From Flavobacteriales bacterium (lineage in GTDB: Bacteria; Bacteroidota; Bacteroidia; Flavobacteriales; Flavobacteriaceae): DNA of 46,751 nucleotides. Location: assembly GCA_018335925.1 (NCBI GenBank), contig JAGXRF010000063.1, positions 1-46,751 on the forward strand. The letters are read 5' to 3'. Under the pieces are notes generated by a model. It did not search any database and was not told the DNA's origin. It saw only the letters and a program-made list of their open reading frames with translations. Position 1 is the first letter of the stretch; the number at the start of each line of letters is the position of its first letter. Positions 38,282 to 46,751 of this stretch are shown piece by piece. A program made the translations under genes and the position numbers.

Positions 38282-38745
38282 TGATTGAAATGACCGTTCG
38301 CATTACTGGCGATAGGCAGACCATCAAGCGGTTGCGTGGTATTGATTTACACCTTAGAAACCTAAAGCCAACTATGCAAAAGATTGCCAAGGAGCTGGTT
38401 TCATATGTTGAAGGTGAAGTCTTTGAGTCTCAAGGTGGAGTTCTGGGCCGTGTATGGCCAGCCGTGAAACCAGACACTATGCGCCGCAAGTCACGACTCC
38501 GTGTGGTCAGTGGAACGCAGACCTTAGTTGCAAGCGGTAAGATGAGGAGCAATTTTAAGTCAGATGTTGGCAATAAATCACTTCGTATTTTTAACCCGAC
38601 TGCTTACTTTAAGTATCACAACTCGACTGAACCACGCAGCAAAATGCCTTATCGACCAATGCTACTCGTTAATGATGTGATGGAGCGTAAGGTCTACGCT
38701 ATTGTTAAGCGTGATATAGAACTCAAGATTTCGAGGGGAATGTAA
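38281..38745 (+). CDS. Tail completion protein (Mu gpG / virion morphogenesis type)
   Basis: The 154-residue product fits the phage virion morphogenesis family: an N-terminal helix, FESQGGVLGRVWPAVKPDTMRRKSR, then TLVASGKMRSNF and a C-terminal PYRPMLLVND helix region. It starts with GTG with GAAAGG eight bases upstream; an internal ATG three codons later is less likely. It likely adapts the tail to the head. Confidence 0.7.
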   Translation: MIEMTVRITGDRQTIKRLRGIDLHLRNLKPTMQKIAKELVSYVEGEVFESQGGVLGRVWPAVKPDTMRRKSRLRVVSGTQTLVASGKMRSNFKSDVGNKSLRIFNPTAYFKYHNSTEPRSKMPYRPMLLVNDVMERKVYAIVKRDIELKISRGM

Positions 38746-39233
38746 TGCAAACCTATCTTGATGGCGCTCAACTGATTAGAAATATCGCTCAAGAAACCTT
38801 TGGGGACATCTTCAAGGAGTATTTCCTTGGTGCGCCAGATGACATACCTGAAAGCGCATTGCCGTGCGTTGTCATTCAAAAGGTATCTGGTACATTCTCA
38901 AGTTCAGCTACCTCAACCGATGACCGCACAGAGGAAATCGTTATTGTTCTTAACGTGAACGGCAAAGATGGCTTCGGTAATCCTAGCTCAGAGGATACCG
39001 TCATGCGCCAGCTGTCTAATTACATCGAAGAAATCGACCCAGCGACAGGCTCATTTAAGCCCACCACACTGATGGGAATGCTCCGTCGTAACCTCAGCCT
39101 TAACGGTAATGTGATTGATAGTTCGGCTGAAATTAACTACGACGTCAACATGACACCAGACCAGGATACGATTTACCAAGCGTTCGTTACGGTAACACTT
39201 CTAAGAAGGGTGTACATAACAGACAGAAGTTAA
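38745..39233 (+). CDS. Tail terminator-like protein
   Basis: The 162-residue product has an N-terminal helix (LDGAQLIRNIAQETFGDIF), a strand with LPCVVIQKVSG and repeated beta strands. Size, fold pattern and location, after the completion protein and before the tail tube, fit a tail terminator, the ring that stops tube growth and joins the head. No exact family. Confidence 0.5.
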   Translation: MQTYLDGAQLIRNIAQETFGDIFKEYFLGAPDDIPESALPCVVIQKVSGTFSSSATSTDDRTEEIVIVLNVNGKDGFGNPSSEDTVMRQLSNYIEEIDPATGSFKPTTLMGMLRRNLSLNGNVIDSSAEINYDVNMTPDQDTIYQAFVTVTLLRRVYITDRS

Positions 39234-39234
39234 A

Positions 39235-39263
39235 TTGACAAACCATAGCATAAACAAGATAAT
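39235..39263 (+). promoter_or_regulatory. Sigma70-like promoter for the tail genes
   Basis: TTGACA at 39235-39240 and GATAAT at 39258-39263 are 17 bp apart. The gene at 39273 begins ten bases after the -10 box, and its GGAGG would lie mostly upstream of the transcription start, so this mRNA could be leaderless or the promoter could be spurious. Confidence 0.55.
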
Positions 39264-39272
39264 GGAGGCAAT

Positions 39273-39566
39273 ATGTACAAATACAAAACCAAAAACGGTA
39301 AAGAACTCGTAATCCCAGGTGTCGGTAAAACCGTCAACGGAGAGATTACTTCAAGCGTAAAGCTCAACAGTCCAAGTCTCCAACTTATTGAATCAGCACA
39401 ACCAGAACCACAAGCACAACCTGCACCAACTCCTGTCGCTGCCGACGGTGCTGTTATCGGTGTTGCTCCACAGGCAACCGTTGCTGCTGCCCCACAACCT
39501 AACTCTGTTCAGTCAACTGCACCAGTTCAACCGCAACCAATTAATCAGGAGCAAAATCAACAATGA
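39273..39566 (+). CDS. Small Pro/Gln/Ala-rich protein before the tail tube
   Basis: The 97-residue product has a short basic N-terminus (MYKYKTKNGKELVIPGVGKTV) and then a disordered Pro, Gln and Ala-rich tail. Similar genes sit before tail tube genes in other phages. It overlaps the tube gene by four bases (ATGA). Function unknown. Confidence 0.55.
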   Translation: MYKYKTKNGKELVIPGVGKTVNGEITSSVKLNSPSLQLIESAQPEPQAQPAPTPVAADGAVIGVAPQATVAAAPQPNSVQSTAPVQPQPINQEQNQQ

Positions 39567-40747
39567 GTGAAAAATTAGGCAACCTCGGCTATCTTGCCGT
39601 TAAAAAGCAGACCGCTGCTGATACGGCAGTTATCCCTGACGTATTCATGCCACTATATTCTGAGACAGTTAATACCAACTACAACCTTGTAGACCAAATG
39701 CCTATCTACGGCGAGAAGTTTGCTAACTTCGACGTCCTTCAAGGTCAGCGCAGTCACCGTGGCGACATCACCGTTCCAGCCGAGCCAAACACCAGCGCTC
39801 GTCTCTTTGACTCATTGCTGACAAAGGTTAGCACGACTGGTGCAGGGCCATACACTCACACCTTCGAGCTTTCAAAGACAATCGACCCGAACCCTTATAC
39901 TTACGACATTTCAAACGGCTACTCAGTCAAGCGTCTTATCGGCTTCCAGGCTGGTCAGATTTCACTTGTTAAAGAAGGCAACGAACTTCGATGGCAGGTT
40001 ACTGGTTCAGCTTTGAAATCATTTACCACCCGTAAGATTTCAGCCGTTACTGGCACTGGCCCATACACAATTGAGCTTGATAGCTTCTACGACCCAGCAC
40101 CGACCGATGGCCTCGTTGTTGGCGACTTGATTGCTGTTCAGCTTGCTAACGGTACGGTCATCAATGCAATTGTCGATACAGTTGCCAGCGATACTGAAGT
40201 AACCGTCAGTGAAGACGTCAGCACGGCAGTTGCAGGCGACTTCATCTACATTCGACCATCAACAATCACCTTTGACCTGCTCCCTACCCTTCTATGGTCA
40301 CGAAGCCAGTTCCGATTTGCAGATGACGCAGCGGCCGCTCTTACCGCAACACAAATCCGTGTTGAAGAAGGGTCAAGCTACGACATCATTCACTCATTTG
40401 AGAATGACGACGGTGCTATGCGTTCTGGTGGATTTGACCCAGCTGCATTGCCACGAACTACTGGTACAGCCAACATTAGCATTCAGAAAATCTTTGAAGG
40501 CGGTGAAGACGTTGAACAGGTCAACAACTTGACTAAGCAATCACTGGTTGTCCGTCACTTTACTGGCTCAGGTAACGAGTACGAAGTCCGAGCAGTCTTT
40601 AACCACATCAAGACAGACGGAACAGTGCTTCCGCAGCTTGAGAGTGGCTCTATCGAATACGAGGAGCTGAACTACCGCCCTATCAACGACACCACTGACG
40701 GTAAAGGCATGCAAATCGTTATCATCAACGGAGAGGCTACAATTTAA
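39563..40747 (+). CDS. Major tail tube protein
   Basis: The beta-rich 394-residue protein has a typical tube sequence order (GYLAVKKQTAADTAVIPDVFMPLYSETVNTNYN, then RGDITVPAEP, HTFELSKTIDPNPYTYDISN) and an added internal domain near residues 155-230. It would polymerise into the tail tube. The next gene overlaps by one base. The assignment rests on fold pattern and position. Confidence 0.75.
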   Translation: MSEKLGNLGYLAVKKQTAADTAVIPDVFMPLYSETVNTNYNLVDQMPIYGEKFANFDVLQGQRSHRGDITVPAEPNTSARLFDSLLTKVSTTGAGPYTHTFELSKTIDPNPYTYDISNGYSVKRLIGFQAGQISLVKEGNELRWQVTGSALKSFTTRKISAVTGTGPYTIELDSFYDPAPTDGLVVGDLIAVQLANGTVINAIVDTVASDTEVTVSEDVSTAVAGDFIYIRPSTITFDLLPTLLWSRSQFRFADDAAAALTATQIRVEEGSSYDIIHSFENDDGAMRSGGFDPAALPRTTGTANISIQKIFEGGEDVEQVNNLTKQSLVVRHFTGSGNEYEVRAVFNHIKTDGTVLPQLESGSIEYEELNYRPINDTTDGKGMQIVIINGEATI

Positions 40748-41160
40748 TGGCACTCCTACCTACGCAGAACATTGAACGAGTCTATCTTCCTTCCACTCTC
40801 AAAGAGGAGAAGGAAGAAGACAAGGCGTGGGTTGAGATTAAGACTCAGTATCTAGCGGCCGAAGCACTCGATGTCGCACTTGCTGAACTTAATAATGAAC
40901 CGAGTCATCGTAATTTTGCTGTCATTGCCAGCCTTATTACCGATTGGGGTCTTGAAGAATTGAACGAAGCTGGTGAGCGTGTACCTGTTGAGGTCAACGC
41001 CGCTAACGTCGCTCGATTGAAGGCCGAAGACTTTGCATTCCTCAGCATGCTTATTAAGCAGAACGAGATTAAGAATCTTCAGTCAGTAGTAACCGATGGT
41101 CAAAAAAAAACATCATCAGATACTACGCCAAAGACCCCAGTGACAGAGCAAGAGATTTAA
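40747..41160 (+). CDS. Tail assembly chaperone, short form (gpG-like)
   Basis: The acidic and helical 137-residue product lies between the tail tube and tape measure, the usual place for the first tail assembly chaperone. It coats the tape measure during tail assembly. The last part of its frame holds the run of nine A residues that allows the longer form. Confidence 0.8.
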   Translation: MALLPTQNIERVYLPSTLKEEKEEDKAWVEIKTQYLAAEALDVALAELNNEPSHRNFAVIASLITDWGLEELNEAGERVPVEVNAANVARLKAEDFAFLSMLIKQNEIKNLQSVVTDGQKKTSSDTTPKTPVTEQEI

Positions 41161-41372
41161 ATAAGCCATACGACGCTTATATCTTTGACCTGATTGATGA
41201 ATTCCGTTCCATCACAGGTGACTCGACCGCTGATACGTTAAGGCTACCCCTCAATGTCATCATTAGGAAGCTGGAAATCCACAACATCAAATCGGACGTA
41301 GCAAATAAAAAGGCTGAATCGAAAGCAAAGAAAGAAAAGGCGATAAAGGAACATGGCACTCCTCGGCAGTAG
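40747..41372 (+). CDS. Tail assembly chaperone, -1 frameshifted long form (gpGT-like)
   Basis: If ribosomes slip back one base on A AAA AAA at 41103-41109, reading continues from 41109 in a fully open frame to a TAG at 41370-41372, adding 87 residues (starting NIIRYYAKDPSDRARDLNK) for a total of about 208. The extension is helical and ends just inside the tape measure gene. The extension has no good start of its own, so the slip is the natural way to make it. This is a classic feature of long-tailed phages. Confidence 0.75.
41102..41110 (+). promoter_or_regulatory. Programmed -1 ribosomal frameshift slippery site
   Basis: Nine consecutive A residues in the codon context CAA AAA AAA ACA contain the heptamer A AAA AAA. 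The -1 frame is open for 88 codons afterward; the 0 frame stops 17 codons later. No strong downstream hairpin was identified. Confidence 0.75.
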
Positions 41373-43260
41373 TAACAACGAAATCAAGGTCAATGTCGTC
41401 TCCAAAGGCGACCCGTCAGCTATTAACAAGACTGCCCAAGCCGTTGATGGACTCAGTAATTCAGCCTCTAACGCCAGCCGAAGCTCAGACTTACTGTCTG
41501 GTGTTGCTACTAAGGGTAAACTTGCGCTTGTCGCTTTAGGTGTTGCTGCTGGAGCTGCTGGCACGGCCTCTGTTAAAAGTGCCGCCGACTTTGAGCAAAC
41601 CCGTATTGGCCTAGAGAACATGCTAGGTTCTGCCGACGCTGCTCGTGCTATGCTCCGTCAGATTTCAGACTTTGCGGCTGAAACACCATTTGAGTTCCCA
41701 GAACTCGCTAACGCCACTCGTCAGCTCGTTGCGTTCGGTTTTGAAGGTCAAGACGCCTTTGACACTATGAAGCAGCTAGGAGACGTCTCAGCGGCTATTG
41801 GAGCGCCTATTGGCGACCTTGCTTACCTAATGGGTACACTGCGAACACAGGGTCGTGCCTTTACAGTGGACATTCGCCAATTCGCTCAACGTGGTATTCC
41901 AATCTATGAGTACCTCGCTAAAACCCTGAACAAGACTACTGCCGAAATCAACGAGATGGTTGAAGCTGGTGAGATTGGCTTCCCTGAAGTTGAAAAAGCC
42001 TTCCAAGCTATGACAGGTGAGGGTGGCAAGTTCTACAACACAATGGAGAAACAAAGCAAATCTCTTGGTGGTCAATGGTCTACTCTGACCGACAACCTGG
42101 GAATGCTAGGTAAACAGCTTGTCGGTATCAATAAAGAAGGTGATGTTCGTGACGGTAGCTTTATGGCCGTACTTCGTGACGGCATGCTTGAAGCTAACGC
42201 TGCCCTTGGTGACTTAAATAACTCCTTTGACGATACAGCTCCAAAGCTGTCACGATATGGTGAACTGGCTCAAGAAATGGGTGTCCAAACCCGTGAGAGC
42301 TTTAACGTCATCGACCACCTTAAAATGGCAATCGAAGACACTGGCCGCATGGCGGAAATCGCACAAGGACGAGTTACCGAAAGCACCGCTCAACTCAATA
42401 TTCGTCGTTCTGAAGCCGCTGTAATCAACCAGCAACTTCGCCAGGCTGAAGATGAACTGAGACTCGCTCACGATATGTTTGGTGAGAATTCACCTCAGTA
42501 CGAGGCGGCACTTGCTAACCTCAAGCAAAAAACAGACGACTACTATGGCGCACTGATTAATCAGACAGGTGCAGTCCTCGATAACAACATTGCAATCGGT
42601 AATCTCAAGACCGCCGTTGAGCTTCAAACTGGCGCTCAAGAGGGTCTAGCTTCTGCTGTATCAATCGCTACAAGCAACTGGGACGCTAACCTCAAGATTG
42701 TTGGAAGCGTTGGCCCAGCACACCAACAACAGGTTGCAGGAGTCCTGGAACTTAAAAGCGCTGTGAGTGAAGTTGTTGTTACATGGAAAGACGCATACAG
42801 TCTTATTCAAACTCAAAGCATTCAACTGAATCAACGACTGCAGTACACAACCAACGACATTATGGGCATGTACCAAAAGGTCACGAACCAGGCAAATGAT
42901 ACTGCTATCAAGATTCAGGGTGCTAATGCTCAAATCCAGGGAGGTGCTGCAAACCTTCAGGGTGGAGCGGTTCAGAAACGTGCAACTGGTGGGCCAGTTT
43001 CTTCAGGCCGTTCATACGTTGTTGGTGAGATGGAGCAAGAGGTATTCGTGCCAAATTCATCTGGTACGGTGTACAACCAACAACAAATGCGTAATATGGG
43101 CGCTGGTAGTTCACCTAACGGTGGTGGCGGTGTTACAATACAAACATTGATTATTCAGCCTCAAACATACGAAGCTGGCATGGGTGTCTTTAAGGCGCTC
43201 GACAATGACTCATTACTCGCAAGCAAGAACCTGACAACTAATGGAGGAGGAATACGATAA
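41353..43260 (+). CDS. Tape measure protein
   Basis: The 635-residue product matches tape measure N-termini: an Ala-rich helix near residues 55-75, then ADFEQTRIGLENMLGSADAARAMLRQISDFAAETPFEFPEL and RAFTVDIRQFAQRGIPIYEYLAKTL, then FYNTMEKQSKSLGGQWSTLTDNLG. The middle is a long helical region. At 635 residues it would set a tail of roughly 95 nm if the usual 0.15 nm per residue applies. It overlaps the chaperone frame at its start and the distal tail gene at its end. Confidence 0.85.
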   Translation: MALLGSSNNEIKVNVVSKGDPSAINKTAQAVDGLSNSASNASRSSDLLSGVATKGKLALVALGVAAGAAGTASVKSAADFEQTRIGLENMLGSADAARAMLRQISDFAAETPFEFPELANATRQLVAFGFEGQDAFDTMKQLGDVSAAIGAPIGDLAYLMGTLRTQGRAFTVDIRQFAQRGIPIYEYLAKTLNKTTAEINEMVEAGEIGFPEVEKAFQAMTGEGGKFYNTMEKQSKSLGGQWSTLTDNLGMLGKQLVGINKEGDVRDGSFMAVLRDGMLEANAALGDLNNSFDDTAPKLSRYGELAQEMGVQTRESFNVIDHLKMAIEDTGRMAEIAQGRVTESTAQLNIRRSEAAVINQQLRQAEDELRLAHDMFGENSPQYEAALANLKQKTDDYYGALINQTGAVLDNNIAIGNLKTAVELQTGAQEGLASAVSIATSNWDANLKIVGSVGPAHQQQVAGVLELKSAVSEVVVTWKDAYSLIQTQSIQLNQRLQYTTNDIMGMYQKVTNQANDTAIKIQGANAQIQGGAANLQGGAVQKRATGGPVSSGRSYVVGEMEQEVFVPNSSGTVYNQQQMRNMGAGSSPNGGGGVTIQTLIIQPQTYEAGMGVFKALDNDSLLASKNLTTNGGGIR

Positions 43261-44033
43261 TGGCAGGACAAGCAGTCAGCTTTGATGGCAACTCCCTGCA
43301 AACAGCAGTAATCCTTACCAGTAGCATTGAACATGAGACGCCAGCCGACAAGAACATGCGAATGTTCGCTCTTGCCAATGCAAACGCCAACACAGTTAAT
43401 CGTGTTAATCACAACAGCAAAACTATTGTTATCAGGGGTAAGATAATTGGCACAAGTATTACTGACCTCGATAACTTCCTTGATGATTTCCGTGCGTACT
43501 TCAATAACGAAGAACGCTATCTTGATATTGGCTATGGTTCAGGCACACGACGTTATATTGCTTCAGCCCAAGAGCCAGACATCGGCCGCCCAAATGGGTT
43601 AAAGCACTGTAGCTTTAGTGTCACCTTCATATGTCAGCCTTTCGGTCGAGACATTCTACCGACCACACTGATTAGCGCAACTGGACGAACGGCCTCAACC
43701 TACAACGATGAAATTACCATTGGTGGTTCTGCTAAATTCCAGCTCCCTATCCTGACAATCTCATACAGCTCTATTGCGGACGGCACGAACAAGACTGTGA
43801 CCTTTGGAAACAACGCCACTGGCCAACAACTACAGGTGACGGCAGACTTTGCCAGCGGTGACGTATTGGCCTTTAACGTCGTTGAGCGAAAGATTCTTCT
43901 GAATGGTGCTGAACAGAACTTCAGCGGCGCATTTCCTGAGTTTGAACGTGGCGCACAGACCGCATATTACGGTGATGACTTTACGGCACGAACGATGGAC
44001 TATGATTTGATTCATTACAGGTATTGGAAGTAG
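43260..44033 (+). CDS. Distal tail protein (Dit-like), copy 2
   Basis: This is the repeat of 676-1449 with the same product of 257 residues. In the circular genome it is one gene. The genuine upstream context, a complete tape measure gene, is seen only at this copy. Confidence 0.75.
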   Translation: MAGQAVSFDGNSLQTAVILTSSIEHETPADKNMRMFALANANANTVNRVNHNSKTIVIRGKIIGTSITDLDNFLDDFRAYFNNEERYLDIGYGSGTRRYIASAQEPDIGRPNGLKHCSFSVTFICQPFGRDILPTTLISATGRTASTYNDEITIGGSAKFQLPILTISYSSIADGTNKTVTFGNNATGQQLQVTADFASGDVLAFNVVERKILLNGAEQNFSGAFPEFERGAQTAYYGDDFTARTMDYDLIHYRYWK

Positions 44034-44040
44034 ATTAGAG

Positions 44041-46751
44041 ATGGCAACTAGGCTTTATCCAAATAATACCGCAGCTTCTACAACACCAACTAACCGTGGT
44101 GCATGGGATTCAACCGCTTCGGTGATATATAGGAATCTAGGATTCCATAAAGCTGGAAGTTCCCAGGCTACATATCTTGAAACTTCGGCAACAAACGCAT
44201 GGGACGTTTTAATGATGACGTTGGTAACTGAGCCGCTTGAGGCATACTCATTTACAGCTTCTGATACTATCGAGTGGCTCTTTGCTGTTAGGGAAACCGA
44301 CTTGGCCATGAATGCCTTTTATCACGTACATGCTTATGTAATGACGCCATCGAACACAGTGAGAGGTACACTGCTCTCTGATAATATTGGTGCAACTGAG
44401 TTTCCCACAACAAGCACGGGTCGGACAGAAGGAGCTAAAACACTGTCTGCCGTATCAATGCAAAAAGGTGACAGAATTGTTGTAGAGATTGGGTATCGTG
44501 CAAATAATACCGTAACGACATCTTATGGTGTTGTAATCGACCGTTTTGCTACAGGTGCAGATTTAACGTCTGGTAGCACCGACGTAACATTGTCGCCTTG
44601 GGTACAATTTTCAGCAAACATTATGCCTGTTGTTTCGGCAGGTTTTTATGATAACTTTCCTTCTTCACTAGATACGGCAAAATGGAACGACCTATCTTCG
44701 AATGGAGGCTCTGCTGTTGTTAGTGGTGGTCAGCTTGTCTTAAATAGCGGTGTAGCAGATGGCGAAGGAATCATATCTTCCGACCACCCATATTCCTTAA
44801 TTGGCTCATCTCTCAGCACATATGTTTCTGCCGATGTAAGCGTTGGAACAACTGTTAATCATATATTTGCGTTGCGTAGCTATCCGACCACATCGGTTGC
44901 TGGTCAGTACATTGCGTGGGAGATAACAAGGTCTGGCTCTACAAGAACACTTGCGGCCGTTTCCTACAACGTAGCAGGTACAAAGACCACACATTACAGC
45001 ACGACGTCAATAGGCACTACCTACACTGGCTATCTAAGAATCCGTGAATCGGGCGGTACGATATTCTGGGATAGTTCACCTGATAATATGACATGGACTG
45101 CTTTGGCTTCAACTGCTTCAAGTGGTTTAGCAATTCGACCAGAAGGAATGTATCCTTCACTGAGAACGCAATCTCCCTCTAATATCACTAGCTATTGGGA
45201 TTCGATTAATTACAGTTCTTCCATTGAAAATATCTCAGATAATTTTGATGATAACTCGATAGACGTCGCTAAGTGGACAGCATTTAATTCACCGTCAGAG
45301 GCAAGCAATAAACTAGACATCACTACAACGCTTGGTGGTATTTATAGAGGTCTCACCTCTAAACTCTACTACGACTTAACCAGCGCTTCTGTAAACGTAG
45401 AGGTTGTGAGTGCTGGAAATCAGTCGCTCGTTTCACTCGAAGTGTACCCACTCAACCTATACCAGTCTGGCAACACCAACTCAATATTCTTTTTGATTGC
45501 TGGAGGGGCATTAATTGCATATCGGAGAGTAAATGGTGTTAGTACGCAACTTGCAACTACGACCTATAACTCTACAAACCACCGCTGGCTACAAATCAGA
45601 GAGTCTGGCGGTACAACGTATTGGGAAACATCAGCCAACGGAACTTCTTGGTCTACGCTTCACAGCGCAACTAACCCAATTCATGTCGGTCAGCTTCTTG
45701 TGGAAATCTCCGCTGGAACTTACGCTGCCGAAGCAACAACCACGACAGTTACTTTCGATAACTTAAATGTACTCCCTGTCACACTTACTAAAACGCAGCC
45801 TGCTACGGCTCAAATCGCAAACGATGTCACAAAGACGCAGCCTGCTATCGGACACGTTGCCACCAATCCTACTAAAACTCAGCCTGCCGCAGCGGTTATT
45901 GCAGGTTCAGGCGAGCTTACTCAAACCGCTTCAGCCTGGATTGTCGAGACTGGTGATATTCAAAAAACTCACCTATACAAAATGTTTGCTGGTGGCCAAT
46001 ACCTTGGCCTTCTTCCAAATGTCACATCTGAATTCGGTTTTAGTCAAGATATGAATACCCTCGGAACGCAGATTGCCGTCGAGGTTGGTGTGTCAGCCGA
46101 TACGAGTAACCTTGCGGCCACAGACACCCTTCTTGAAGAAGATGGTGATGTACTCCAGACAGAAGATGACGAAGACCTTACGACTGAAGGTGCGGTCAAC
46201 CTTGTTGGTGTCGGTGTGTCCACTGAGACTCTTATTCGTAACGCCAATCGCCTAGAGGTCTGGGAATACAGTAAGTATCACCCTAATGGCAAGCGTATGT
46301 TTATTGGTACGGTCGAAAGATGGGAAGCTGAATTCGGTACTGGCAAAGAAGGCATAAGACTTTACGCCTATTCTGAAGGTCAGGACATGAACAACTATCT
46401 CGTCACTGGCTCACCTTATGTTAATGACGTCTCTCAGACTACACAGACCGCCAATACAGTCATACAAAACAACATCGGTGGAACTGGTACATACAGTCAG
46501 TTTGGTCAGACCTGGGAGGTTGGGGCTTCAGTAACAAACCTTGGAGCAATCGACCTTATGTTAGACGGCCAAGCCGATGTAACCGTTAAGGTATATAGCT
46601 CAGTTCCAACAAACCCTACCTCTGGCACTCCAATCGGCGTAACAACCGTTGCAGTAGATACAACTGGCCCAGAGGTTGTTCAGATGGCTTTCTCTACTCC
46701 TATTACAACCACACCAGGTGCAACATATTTCTTTGCCGCCTCGGTTGCTTC
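44041..46751 (+). CDS. Baseplate hub / tail-associated protein, partial copy at the window edge
   Basis: This is the repeat of the first 2711 bases of 1457-5107, truncated by the window end. It ends inside the inserted beta-sandwich of the hub. It is not a second gene. Confidence 0.9.
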   Translation, partial: MATRLYPNNTAASTTPTNRGAWDSTASVIYRNLGFHKAGSSQATYLETSATNAWDVLMMTLVTEPLEAYSFTASDTIEWLFAVRETDLAMNAFYHVHAYVMTPSNTVRGTLLSDNIGATEFPTTSTGRTEGAKTLSAVSMQKGDRIVVEIGYRANNTVTTSYGVVIDRFATGADLTSGSTDVTLSPWVQFSANIMPVVSAGFYDNFPSSLDTAKWNDLSSNGGSAVVSGGQLVLNSGVADGEGIISSDHPYSLIGSSLSTYVSADVSVGTTVNHIFALRSYPTTSVAGQYIAWEITRSGSTRTLAAVSYNVAGTKTTHYSTTSIGTTYTGYLRIRESGGTIFWDSSPDNMTWTALASTASSGLAIRPEGMYPSLRTQSPSNITSYWDSINYSSSIENISDNFDDNSIDVAKWTAFNSPSEASNKLDITTTLGGIYRGLTSKLYYDLTSASVNVEVVSAGNQSLVSLEVYPLNLYQSGNTNSIFFLIAGGALIAYRRVNGVSTQLATTTYNSTNHRWLQIRESGGTTYWETSANGTSWSTLHSATNPIHVGQLLVEISAGTYAAEATTTTVTFDNLNVLPVTLTKTQPATAQIANDVTKTQPAIGHVATNPTKTQPAAAVIAGSGELTQTASAWIVETGDIQKTHLYKMFAGGQYLGLLPNVTSEFGFSQDMNTLGTQIAVEVGVSADTSNLAATDTLLEEDGDVLQTEDDEDLTTEGAVNLVGVGVSTETLIRNANRLEVWEYSKYHPNGKRMFIGTVERWEAEFGTGKEGIRLYAYSEGQDMNNYLVTGSPYVNDVSQTTQTANTVIQNNIGGTGTYSQFGQTWEVGASVTNLGAIDLMLDGQADVTVKVYSSVPTNPTSGTPIGVTTVAVDTTGPEVVQMAFSTPITTTPGATYFFAASVA

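Larger units (their letters stand above)
42585..46751. repeat. Right copy of 4167-bp terminal overlap
   Basis: This is the partner of 1-4167. The non-redundant genome is therefore about 42,584 bp. The overlap is far longer than a short-read k-mer, so it is either a long-read wrap of a circular or headful molecule or a true terminal redundancy. The sequence alone does not separate these. Confidence 0.95.

Noticed and set aside
43260..46751. Apparent gene duplication of the distal tail and baseplate hub genes
   Set aside because: The copies match in register and end exactly at both window edges, so they are the assembly overlap of a circular genome and not true paralogues.
1..46751. CRISPR array
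   Set aside because: No evenly spaced direct repeats with unique spacers were seen on either strand; the repeats found are inverted repeats or protein-coding repeats.

Overview
The window is one complete bacteriophage genome assembled past its own ends. Positions 1-4167 recur as 42585-46751 in the same register, so the unit is about 42,584 bp and behaves as a circular or terminally redundant map. The late genes point to a long-tailed, siphovirus-like phage. The head module has a Mu-like flavour: gp29-type portal, Mu I-type protease with a possible nested scaffold, gp36-type connector and gpG-type completion protein. The tail has a tube protein, a frameshifted chaperone pair, a tape measure and no sheath. 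The bacterial host cannot be named. Shine-Dalgarno sites, sigma70-like promoters, standard use of TGA as stop and a peptidoglycan amidase indicate a walled bacterium. No integrase, CI-type repressor, DNA polymerase, primase or helicase was recognised.

Layout. (1) 26949-46751, continuing from 1 to 8380, plus strand: terminase, portal, head, connectors, tail, baseplate and fibre, endolysin, holin and a VRR-NUC nuclease. (2) 8530-13477, minus strand: a recombination operon read leftward from a consensus promoter (TTGACA, 17 bp, TATAAT). It holds a Gp157-like protein, RecT, a YqaJ-type exonuclease, an HTH protein, a possible KwaB/DUF4868-like protein and a J-domain protein, with several very small genes between them. 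(3) 13710-22154, plus strand: a DUF559-like nuclease, a ParB-like protein, many short accessory genes and a membrane glycosyltransferase. (4) About 22155-23658: an RNA island with six tRNA genes, several structured putative non-coding RNAs with their own terminators, and one minus-strand small membrane gene. (5) 23659-26952: an AT-rich HNH and replisome-organiser pair followed by tightly coupled small genes that lead into the terminase.

The replisome organiser probably recruits the host replisome. The RecT, exonuclease and Gp157-like set would handle recombination and concatemers for packaging. Observations that stand out: a clear -1 frameshift site in the tail chaperone gene; a 30-bp imperfect inverted repeat enclosing one small gene; promoters whose -10 boxes sit 6-9 bp before an ATG, suggesting leaderless mRNAs; tRNA genes with missing D- and T-loop consensus; and the KwaB-like gene inside the recombination operon.
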